Shown here piece after piece: positions 47,361-54,831 of a stretch of 64,000 bases of DNA (its first letter is position 1; each line of letters begins with the position of its first letter). This DNA is from Hanleya hanleyi. Lineage: Eukaryota; Mollusca; Polyplacophora; Lepidopleurida; Hanleyidae. The position numbers and the translations under genes are program-made. The DNA is taken from NCBI GenBank assembly GCA_036873755.1, contig JAVTVY010017193.1, positions 1 through 64,000 of the forward strand. The letters run 5' to 3'. The notes beneath the pieces are model-generated. The model was not told the origin of the DNA. It did not search any database and saw nothing but the letters and a program-made list of their open reading frames with translations.

Positions 47361-48586
47361 GCACGCTAGCTGGTGATCTATTTTTAGCACACTCTACCCC
47401 AAGTCGAGGGCCGAGCCGTGACATCTTCGGTCACCTCCGTGATACCCGAATAGACACGAAGTCAGTCAGATTTTTCTTATATTTTATCTAAATGTTTTCT
47501 TCGCAAAACACTAGCTGATAAATTAGTAAATAATAATCTGATAGGAAATAAAATATTTTTAACCACATTTCAATGCCGAAAACCAAGAATTTTGAAGAAA
47601 TATGACGAAAATGTCACTTTTATTGGTACCCCACATGACCGTCATTTGGAATTTACCCATGATCCTCTGATCGAGGGGTCGTGCAAATAGGCTCAAAATG
47701 ACCTCAATATGATAAGCTAAAAATCAGGGAATGTCAGCTCTCAATTTTCTGTCGTTCCGTAGATAGGAGCAAAAAACCAACAGGGGAAGTGCTCATTTCC
47801 ATATCTGAAAAAATAATTGCTGGTTTCCTCGAATAATGAACTGCAAACTGCGGTCTAACTTTATGAACGTGAAATGCCCCTAGGCCAAGTAAGGTTAAGC
47901 ATGGTCCGAATAGTCTGAATGGTCAGTCCCAAGTAGTATATAAAGTTGATTTCAGAGCAAATTTCACCCGGATGTAGTGACGTCATGAGGAGGGTTTGAG
48001 GAGGAACTAGTGGCGCCATCTGTACACTTTGGACGCAAGGGAGACAACTCGATCTGCCAGAGTTTGGCCGCCATCTTGAATTTTTGAGGCGGCGTGGGCG
48101 GCCATCTTGAATTGTGTGGAAAAGGGGATGCGGTCGCGGGAAAAAGCTTCCGCGGAGAAAAAGTAGTCCCTAGACTGGAAATACGCTGCATTGTCCGATG
48201 GGGTCGAGTGAGGTATCAAAGTGAAGCCTATGTGAGGGGGCATCTGATGGGCTGGGTGTGGGGTTGACATATCGGCATTATGCGCATGCGCGGTGGCCCA
48301 AGGGTATGAAAATAGACGTTTTGGGATCGAGCGGGGTTTCTAATGGGCCGATGGAGTTGTATGAGGTATCCATGTGAAGCCTAGGTGAAGGGGCATCCAG
48401 TCATGGGTGGGTGCATGTAAAATGTTTCCTGAAAAAAAACGGAACACGGACTTTATCGAAAAACAGGGGAAAACCCCTATCACCTCTAGCCAAAAAGACT
48501 AATATTGGTCCCCGGGCTTATTGGGACTTGCCTATCAAGTCATTGGGGTGATGTGAATAACAACAAGTTCAGCAATGTTCATACAG

Positions 48587-48641
48587 TTTATTATCCCCAA
48601 TGTTACATCATACCCAGGCTGGGAGAGCCGCCCTGGGTATG
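48587..48641 (-). terminator. Conserved 3'-end hairpin plus AATAAA (copy F)
   Basis: Identical to copy E; hairpin 48641-48609, AATAAA 48592-48587. Confidence 0.8.
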
Positions 48642-48792
48642 TTTAGTATGTTCACAGCAAAACAAATTGAAATATCAAACACCATGTTTTATTATTTAAC
48701 GCACCGTCACATTAGGTACAAGTGTTTACTGAGCTCAAGTCAATGATCAGCATGTAGACATAGAGAGTATGTACGACATGTTATGGTATTCA

Positions 48793-49734
48793 TCAGTGCA
48801 CGAGTGACGCATTCAACCGATGGCAGTGGTGGATCACCTTGGTAAGGAAAAACGTAACATTGGTCACCCTCTTCACTGTCCACTTGGTGTTGGGTCGTTG
48901 TTGTTGGGCCCATCCCAAGACATCCAATTGTTCCACTTGGTCCAGCATCATCTCTAGTGACCTCCGGTCAATGATGGTAAACGGTTGGTCGTACACTGGG
49001 TGGATGGCACTGGAATAGAAATAGCGCAATTCACCCGTCATCTTATGGCATAAGATGTACCCAAATGCTACATTTAATGTGAAGGCCATAGGTTGGTCAT
49101 TGAAGATGGTTTCCACGTAGCTGCGTAGACGGGTGGGCTTGGTCAGTGGGAAATTGTAGATATCTTGAATAGGGCGATGACGGTGGAAACAGTGCCGTGT
49201 CATGGTCCAATGGCGCCGAGAGATGTCACTCTCTGGATGATATTCGGGTAAGAGATCGCTAGGAACATTTATGGGCTCGTCCAGAAAATGTTCGATGTAT
49301 GGCGTATGACTCGAAACCGTAACGGTGGGGTCCGGTTGGAAATCCAGGCTCTTCCCAACTGTGGATATAGGCGGGCTCTCCGTCATCGCATCACCAGTGG
49401 CGTTCGTCTCCGCGGGCTTATCTTCGCTGGGTCTGACCTTCCGCGGCTTCTCTTCAGTAGGAAGTTGTCGCCAAAACCGTGGAGACGGGACATGAATCAA
49501 ACGCTGATGCCGTCTTAACTGACTGCGTCGTTTGAAGAGTTGACCACAATCCTTACATTTTTCCGTCGCGCCCTCGTGGAATGAGCGTTCGTGGCGCAGT
49601 AAATCATCCTCCCGATTAAATGACCGTGCGCAGGTTATACAAGTATACCGTGCATCGTTGTGGGTGGAGGTCTCGTGGCGTCGTAAATTATCTAGACGAG
49701 TAAACTGCTTCTGGTAAGTTGTGCAAGTGAACAT
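48793..49734 (-). CDS. Zinc-finger/PolB-N-terminal protein, copy 3 (first finger damaged)
   Basis: The 313-residue ORF is nearly identical to 46366-47307, with about six substitutions. The second zinc-ligand Cys of finger 1 (residue 7) is Tyr, so that finger should not fold. Fingers 2 and 3 and the PolB-like part are intact apart from Leu-Pro, Thr-Met and Leu-Val changes. It is divergent from the PC4-like cluster across a ~390-bp spacer that carries TATA boxes in both directions. Confidence 0.75.
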   Translation of the reverse strand: MFTCTTYQKQFTRLDNLRRHETSTHNDARYTCITCARSFNREDDLLRHERSFHEGATEKCKDCGQLFKRRSQLRRHQRLIHVPSPRFWRQLPTEEKPRKVRPSEDKPAETNATGDAMTESPPISTVGKSLDFQPDPTVTVSSHTPYIEHFLDEPINVPSDLLPEYHPESDISRRHWTMTRHCFHRHRPIQDIYNFPLTKPTRLRSYVETIFNDQPMAFTLNVAFGYILCHKMTGELRYFYSSAIHPVYDQPFTIIDRRSLEMMLDQVEQLDVLGWAQQQRPNTKWTVKRVTNVTFFLTKVIHHCHRLNASLVH

Positions 49735-49779
49735 CTTGGTGGTTGACAGAGTGTCTGATGAAACGGCAAGGCCGCTTCC

Positions 49780-49787
49780 CTTTTATA
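49780..49787 (-). promoter_or_regulatory. TATA box of zinc-finger gene, copy 3
   Basis: Same block as at 47353. Together with 50061-50093 it forms a divergent promoter region. Confidence 0.65.
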
Positions 49788-50060
49788 GCACGCTAGCTGG
49801 TGATCTATTTTTAGCACACTCTACCCCAAGTCGAGGGCCGAGCCGTGACATCTTCGGTCACCTCCGTGATACCCGAATAGACACGAAGGTGAACGACATT
49901 GTGGAAAAACCCCACAGACAGGTTAGTACATGCATTCCTATGATGTTCACAGGTTACGCCCATTCACGAAGGGCCGTCACAGGGCGTAGTAGAAAAAAGC
50001 GCATTTCTAACCTTATTGACCTTATGGCGCAAGCGAGTATAGCAAGTGCCACGCACGGTG

Positions 50061-50093
50061 TATAAAACCCTACCCAACAGGTACACTATAAAA
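50061..50093 (+). promoter_or_regulatory. Two TATA boxes before the first PC4-like gene
   Basis: TATAAAA at 50061-50067 and again at 50087-50093. The second lies 36 nt before the ancestral start position at 50129. Confidence 0.6.
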
Positions 50094-50128
50094 CCACCTC
50101 TCTCACCGTTCGCTTTTCATTCCCCACC

Positions 50129-50815
50129 ATAGCAGCGAGCGGAACAGAGCTTGCGTTATTCCAACTGACGTCCGACGTCACCCTGATCGTCTATGACGAT
50201 CACCTGGAGCTGGTCCAAGACGCACCGCAGAAGGTGAAGATTTTGTTATCGCTATCAGGCTGGACTCTATTGACACGATTGTTAAAGGGAAAAGACCCCG
50301 AAAGGGATTTCATACACGTGGAAGTCGGTGTGCACATACGCACTGCTGGAGAGGATTACCTTTTTCCCCGGTTGGAACAGAGTGGAGGTACCTATATCAC
50401 ACTCTCTCCACCCTTATGGATGGCACTGAAAGATTTTCTTCCCGAGGTGGATGACTTACTACACCCCGAGGTGAAAGAAGGGACTGTGGCTACCCGGAGG
50501 CTTACACCTGGCTGCACCCTATTGTTGTACCCCAAACGAGTGGACCTCATCGATAGCGGACTTAGGTGTTGGTGTACGACTGAACCCAAATCGCACGTCT
50601 CTTTGTCACCCGAAGGATGGTCTACCTTGAAACGTGTGTTGTTGGGTGACCAGCACGGTGATAGCATTCACCTGTGTGACGACGTCTACATTTTCTGCGG
50701 TCCCTTTTCCGCTCGACTCCTCTGTCTGAACGACGGTGGTTTTACCCTGGACCCCGATCTATGGACGGCTTTGGAACAAGTAGTCCCCATTGTCGATAAG
50801 GTACTATCTCTATAG
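50129..50815 (+). pseudogene. PC4-like tandem-domain protein, start codon lost
   Basis: The frame is open from before 50129 to TAG at 50813-50815 (about 228 codons), but the expected start reads ATA in the context CCACCATAG. The first ATG-free part is in frame, and only a GTG at 50234 would serve. The protein has repeating halves. Each has beta-rich segments followed by a helix resembling the C-terminal part of PC4/Sub1 (YITLSPPLWMALKDFLPEVD, VSLSPEGWSTLKRVL, FTLDPDLWTALEQVVPIVD). PC4 binds single-stranded DNA as a dimer. A fused repeat could mimic the dimer (inference). It shares this fold pattern with 51350 and 51664. Confidence 0.5.
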
Positions 50816-50897
50816 GAGCCACATAACCCATCAGAATAGTACGTATCACGGACTACACCCGTAGAGCTACATCTAGGCGCGCATGTGTGACCTGGTC

Positions 50898-50903
50898 TAT
50901 AAA
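50898..50903 (+). promoter_or_regulatory. TATA box of tail-anchored protein gene
   Basis: TATAAA 53 nt before ATG 50951. Confidence 0.55.
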
Positions 50904-50950
50904 CCACGTCTCTCTGGATCACACACCTTCATTTCTACGGTTGCAGAGCC

Positions 50951-51277
50951 ATGGCGGAGATCCAGCCCTATGCGACACGCATTTTACAGCATGCCACCGT
51001 GGTTAATTCACTCACGGGTTACGGAGCAGTGGTCCGGTCCATGTTTGCAGATGGCGACGACAACGAGGGGCGACGCCAGATCCTCAACGAGTTCACAGAA
51101 GCGGTCCTCGACAGAGTGCACTCGATGGAGACGTGTGCCATCACTCACCACTACTGCACTATGACAGCCATCCTTGATGCTCGGGCTATGGACCACGAGC
51201 GCTCACGCCGGAACCAGCGACGGCTGGTTGGCCTCACAATAGTCTGTGCCCTATTGACCCTGGCGCTGTGGTATTGA
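50951..51277 (+). CDS. Small predicted tail-anchored membrane protein
   Basis: The 108-residue ORF has a good start context (AGAGCCATGG). Residues 1-90 are soluble and helical with several Cys and His (CAITHHYC). A basic patch (RSRRNQRRL) precedes one hydrophobic segment, residues ~91-107 (VGLTIVCALLTLALW), right at the C terminus. This is tail-anchor topology with the N terminus in the cytosol. No family is recognised. It has its own TATA box between two PC4-like genes, so it probably belongs to the early/accessory module of element 2. Confidence 0.55.
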   Translation: MAEIQPYATRILQHATVVNSLTGYGAVVRSMFADGDDNEGRRQILNEFTEAVLDRVHSMETCAITHHYCTMTAILDARAMDHERSRRNQRRLVGLTIVCALLTLALWY

Positions 51278-51291
51278 CAGTGGGACCTGAC

Positions 51292-51299
51292 TATAAATA
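51292..51299 (+). promoter_or_regulatory. TATA box of second PC4-like gene
   Basis: TATAAATA 58 nt before ATG 51350. Confidence 0.55.
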
Positions 51300-51349
51300 C
51301 GAGGGTCAGACAGAGTGTGTGTCATTCACCGTTCGACATTGGAGCAAGC

Positions 51350-51667
51350 ATGTCACCCGTCCTACGAGCCATCCTTCCTCTTACACCCCGGGTGGGGTTA
51401 CACGTCTATGAAGATAAAGTCACCCTCGTGGAAGACCGTGGAGATGTTTGCTGGTCGCCAGCTGAGACCGTATCGAATACGGTTACGCTACACCGTGACG
51501 GCTGGACCAAATTTAAACGGGTGTTGAGCGGCGAGCTCGATGGACACCTCATCCACATAGACAATGCCATCTACGTATACCGTGGACCCTTCTTCCCGCG
51601 CCTGGGCCGCTACCAAGACCCTACGCGAAGCTTCACCCTAGACCCCTACTGGCGTATCTCAGCTTGA
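51350..51667 (+). CDS. PC4-like protein, C terminus truncated
   Basis: I start this at ATG 51350; an upstream GTG at 51317 is in frame but less likely. It has about 105 residues. LTPRVGLHVYEDKV opens the first repeat, VTLHRDGWTKFKRVLSGELDG is the helix of the first half, and IHIDNAIYVYRGPF begins the second half. The final helix expected after FTLDP is missing: the frame runs into YWRISA and a stop. The break lies exactly where the next gene's start-like sequence begins, so a deletion between tandem paralogues is likely. Confidence 0.5.
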   Translation: MSPVLRAILPLTPRVGLHVYEDKVTLVEDRGDVCWSPAETVSNTVTLHRDGWTKFKRVLSGELDGHLIHIDNAIYVYRGPFFPRLGRYQDPTRSFTLDPYWRISA

Positions 51668-52101
51668 CCCCCGAGGTTTTCCTGCACGCGTATGCGGATA
51701 AGGTCGATATCATGGAGGAGGTAGGAGACATCTGTGATGCGGACCCTACACAATCGTGCCCGGCTCACATTCGTCTGTCCCGGGAGGGCTGGACCAAATT
51801 CAAACGGGTGTTGTCTGGTGAACTGGACGGCGACCTCATCCACTTGTGTCACGATGTGTACATCCGACGTTGCCCTTTCTTTGCTCAATTGGCTCGGCTA
51901 GATGGAGGTACAGTGCATTTTACCATTCACCCTGATCTATGGTCTGCATTGGAAGATGCCGTGGTAGATGTGGATCAAGTGCTTATCAAGCGATCATCAG
52001 ACGAGTTGGACTGGTCATTTACCATGGACACTGTGGAAGCCAACGAAGAAAATCAGAAAGAAACTCAGGCCCAAGATATACCCGTTATAAATAAACGATA
52101 G
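51664..52101 (+). pseudogene. PC4-like paralogue fused behind the truncated copy, no ATG
   Basis: The frame is open through 51664 to TAG 52099-52101 but has no ATG near the expected start. It begins with LTPEVFLHAYADKV, parallel to the start of 51350. It has a complete pair of PC4-like halves (IRLSREGWTKFKRVLSGELDG; FTIHPDLWSALEDAVVDVDQVL) and an acidic C-terminal tail. The helix of the first half is almost identical to that of 51350, so the two are recent duplicates. It can be translated only by an alternative start or by readthrough or frameshift from 51350. Confidence 0.5.
52086..52093 (+). promoter_or_regulatory. TATA box of integrase gene
   Basis: TATAAATA inside the end of the previous ORF, 43 nt before ATG 52129. 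Confidence 0.55.
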
Positions 52102-52128
52102 AGCCAGGGTCCATCATCATTTGTCACC

Positions 52129-53195
52129 ATGAAGCGCTGGGAGAAGGTGTTGGATAACTTATACTACAGTCCCGACAGTCCGGCGGCCTATAGTGCATTG
52201 CCGGCTCTCTATCGAGCGGCCAAACCCCAGGGGATACAACGTGCCCAAGTCCGAGATTGGTTAAGAAAACAAGACACCTATACCTTACATCGATCTGTCT
52301 GTCGCCATTTTCTACGGAACCGGGTCATCGTGGGAGGAATAGATGCCCAGTGGCAAGCGGATTTGGTCGATATGAGCGCCTTTGCCATACACAACGATGG
52401 GAATCGGTATATCTTGACGTGCATCGATATACTATCCAAGTATGCGTGGGTGGTACCCATCCGGACGAATACGGGGGCGAATCTCATAGCGGCGTTCAAA
52501 GACATCTTCAAGACCGGGCGCAAACCTTTCTATTTGCAAACCGACGAAGGCACGGAATTCCTCAACAGACCGTTCCAACAGTTTCTGAAAGCCCAGAAGG
52601 TGATTTCTTCCATACGTACAACGAGACCAAGGCTTCCGTGGTGGAAAGGTTCAACAGGATATTCAAAGGCCGCATGTATAAATATTTCACCTATAAGAAT
52701 ACAAGGCGGTACATCGATGTTCTCCCGAAACTGGTGAGGGGTTACAATCGAGCCTATCATCGGAGTATAGTGAGAGCGCCCATTACCGTGACCCAACGCA
52801 ATGAAGCCCAAGTCCGGCGTGTCTTGTACCCCAGGCCATCGCAGCGAACGCCGAAGGCGGTGTACAAGGTCGGGGACCCTGTACGGATCAGTAAAGTCAA
52901 AGGTCAATTTGAGAAAAGTTACTTGCCCAACTGAAGCGATGAGCACTTCCTGATTAAACGGCGCCTACCCCAACAGGTCTATGAACTGGAAGATCTTCAA
53001 GGGGAACCGTTGCTAGGGACGTTTTACGGGATGGAATTACAGCCTGTCGTAAAAACACAGCAAGACTACTACACGGTGGAGCAGATTTTGAAAACGGAAC
53101 GTCGACGTGCCAAACTGTTTCATTTCGTCAAATGGCAAGGCTGGCCCAGTTCCTTCAATTCCTGGGTCGCTGCCAACCAGGTGAAACGATTATAA
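52129..53195 (+). pseudogene. Retroviral-like (DDE) integrase with C-terminal chromodomain, frameshift and stop
   Basis: This is the Maverick integrase, which inserts the element into host DNA. The N-terminal helical region is followed by the catalytic core: first Asp in QWQADLVDM, second Asp in LQTDEGTEF, Glu in ASVVERFNR. A KVGDPVRISK segment follows, then a chromodomain-like end (YYTVEQIL...FHFVKWQGWP..FNSWV). A 1-nt loss in a T run near 52605 shifts frame just before the catalytic Glu. A TGA at 52932-52934 stands where a Trp codon is expected. The rest of the frame is open to 53195, so inactivation is recent. Confidence 0.9.
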
Positions 53196-53196
53196 A
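53191..53196 (+). promoter_or_regulatory. TATA box of the mucin-like membrane protein gene
   Basis: TATAAA overlaps the integrase stop, 55 nt before ATG 53246. Confidence 0.55.
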
Positions 53197-53245
53197 GCCA
53201 GACACCACTACCATCATCCTTCATTCCACGTCCGACCACAGCGCT

Positions 53246-53836
53246 ATGGACCAACAGCAGCTGCCTCTGAACACAGCGTCTCCCAAAACGCGCAAAGCGC
53301 AAGTGGGCTTTGTGGTGATAGTGCTAACCCTGCTGAGTGTGTTGTACGGAGGTGTGTTTTACGACGTAGCCTATGTCAGCACGTTACTTAACCAATTGAG
53401 AACACCAGCCACCAGTGAAACCGGTCTACAGAGAGCACCAGTCAACCCCGTATCGAGCCCAGTCACCACCACCACACCCCGTGTACAAGCCACAACGAGC
53501 TCCACACCAAGCTCAACATCTACACCAAGTACACCCACTACGTCTGAAAACCCACCGGATTTCATCCCTCACAGTGAACAGACAACGACGACCGACGTTG
53601 TACCCACCCCCATCATAATCACTCGCAGTGTACAGACAACGACGACCGACGTTGTACCCACCACCACTCCAGTTCACTCGTACCAAATTTACAAGAGCGG
53701 GTTACCACGACAACGGATACACCTCGAACCATGGACCCTCGGTGGCAGCATCCCTTCACGTGTCTCATCGCAGGACCGACGGGCTCCGGCAAAACGCACT
53801 TCGTCCGGAAGCTCCTTCAACACGCCGACAGCATGA
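53246..53836 (+). CDS. Type II membrane protein with mucin-like Thr/Ser/Pro-rich ectodomain
   Basis: The 196-residue ORF starts at ATG 53246. A short cytosolic N terminus with basic residues (KTRKAQ) is followed by one transmembrane segment (residues ~20-41, VGFVVIVLTLLSVLYGGVFY). A long Thr/Ser/Pro-rich stalk follows with a duplicated QTTTTDVVPT unit, as expected for an O-glycosylated ectodomain. The last ~35 codons overlap the ATPase ORF in another frame. No family is recognised. A virion-surface or host-interaction protein is inference from topology. Confidence 0.55.
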   Translation: MDQQQLPLNTASPKTRKAQVGFVVIVLTLLSVLYGGVFYDVAYVSTLLNQLRTPATSETGLQRAPVNPVSSPVTTTTPRVQATTSSTPSSTSTPSTPTTSENPPDFIPHSEQTTTTDVVPTPIIITRSVQTTTTDVVPTTTPVHSYQIYKSGLPRQRIHLEPWTLGGSIPSRVSSQDRRAPAKRTSSGSSFNTPTA

Positions 53837-54339
53837 TCACCCCACCCATTGCCCGAGTCGTGTGGTGTTATGGAGAATGGCAGGCAGCGTATGCAGCAAT
53901 GCCCCACATCACGTTCGTGGAAGGCCTACCCAACCTGGCCGATTTGGAACCCGACACCTTGGTGGTTCTGGATGATCTCATGGCGGAGACGGATGCGCGG
54001 GTCACCCAACTCTTTACCAAAGGCAGCCACCATCGACGGCTCAGCATCATCTACATTGTGCAGAATCTGTTCAATAAAAACAAAGAACATCGGAACATCA
54101 GCTTAAATGCCCACTACCTGGTGGTCTTCAAAAACCCGAGAGATACCACTCAACTGCTGCACCTGGCGAGACAGATATATCCCGGCCGCACACCGTTTGC
54201 GTTGGAAGCCTTTAAAGATGCCACAACCCCTCAGCACGGGTATATGCTCTTCGACCTCAAGCAAGCCACCCCCGACCACCTTCGACTACGGACCGGCATC
54301 TTTCCCGGAGAGACCCACCACGTGTACTTGCAAAAATAA
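53731..54339 (+). CDS. DNA-packaging ATPase (FtsK/HerA, A32-like), intact
   Basis: The ORF is complete at 202 residues. Walker A is GPTGSGKT (residues 15-22) and Walker B is LVVLDDL (77-83). A YIVQNLF segment follows near residue 106. This is the size and motif layout of Polinton/adintovirus packaging ATPases, which drive genome DNA into preformed capsids. The start overlaps the end of the membrane-protein ORF. The gene is followed by hairpin B. It is the best-preserved morphogenesis gene in the window. Confidence 0.9.
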   Translation: MDPRWQHPFTCLIAGPTGSGKTHFVRKLLQHADSMITPPIARVVWCYGEWQAAYAAMPHITFVEGLPNLADLEPDTLVVLDDLMAETDARVTQLFTKGSHHRRLSIIYIVQNLFNKNKEHRNISLNAHYLVVFKNPRDTTQLLHLARQIYPGRTPFALEAFKDATTPQHGYMLFDLKQATPDHLRLRTGIFPGETHHVYLQK

Positions 54340-54342
54340 TGT

Positions 54343-54403
54343 AAACACACCCACAGTGGCGCCCCCAGCTGGAGTGTGTGTGTTTGATGATGGAGATAAT
54401 AAA
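54343..54403 (+). terminator. Conserved 3'-end hairpin plus AATAAA (copy B)
   Basis: Arms ACACACC and GAGTGTGT (one mismatch), inner CAG/CTG, loop TGGCGCCCCCAG. AATAAA at 54398-54403. It directly follows the ATPase stop. Confidence 0.75.
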
Positions 54404-54486
54404 AAGAATGAATACCACAGCAGGGTTGACTTTGTCTCTGATGTAGATAAAAAGGGCAGAGTTGTGGGTTCTGGCATTAGTTGTAC

Positions 54487-54831
54487 ATGATATCTGCGCG
54501 AGTACGGAAGCACGCTCCCAGGCTCCGTGTATTGAAGACGGTCCCACCCGAGTTGGTCCGAACCATTGTACGCGGTGCGGACCCTGACCTTGTACGCTGT
54601 CTGTGCGAGATCGGGTACAACCTGTTAAAAGGCAAGGTACCACTGACTCCGGCTCTGAAGACCAAGTTGGCCAAGCATAAGACAGGTCTCCGAACCCTAG
54701 TCCATAAGCGGGTCCCACAAACACAAAAGAAAAAGGTGTTACAGAAAGGCGGCTTTCTCGGGGCCATCTTAGCACCGTTGGCCGCTTCCGTGTTGGGTCC
54801 AGTATTCGCTGGACTCTTCGGCCGACAATGA
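54487..54831 (+). CDS. PX-like small basic virion protein, element 2
   Basis: The ORF is intact, about 114 residues, from ATG 54487; the TTG at 54481 is less likely. It has the same layout as 336-677: basic N-terminal half, CLCEIG segment, Lys-rich run and hydrophobic C terminus (GFLGAILAPLAASVLGP). The substitutions between copies are mostly conservative. Its stop overlaps the next ATG (ATGA). An AT-rich TAGATAAAAAG about 40 nt upstream may serve as a TATA box. Confidence 0.6.
   Translation: MISARVRKHAPRLRVLKTVPPELVRTIVRGADPDLVRCLCEIGYNLLKGKVPLTPALKTKLAKHKTGLRTLVHKRVPQTQKKKVLQKGGFLGAILAPLAASVLGPVFAGLFGRQ

Larger units (their letters stand above)
45036..47462. repeat. Tandem duplication unit 1 (2.43 kb), left arm of element 2
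   Basis: It is nearly identical to 47463-49888. In order it contains dispersed repeat family 1, terminal block A (45505-45650), B-type repeats (45750-45960), hairpin E, and the zinc-finger gene with promoter. The junction joins GACACGAAG to TCAGTCAGATTTTT. Confidence 0.9.
47463..49888. repeat. Tandem duplication unit 2 (2.43 kb)
   Basis: Counterpart of 45036-47462, with few substitutions and 1-nt indels. It adjoins the inner genes of element 2, so it is probably the original position. Confidence 0.9.
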
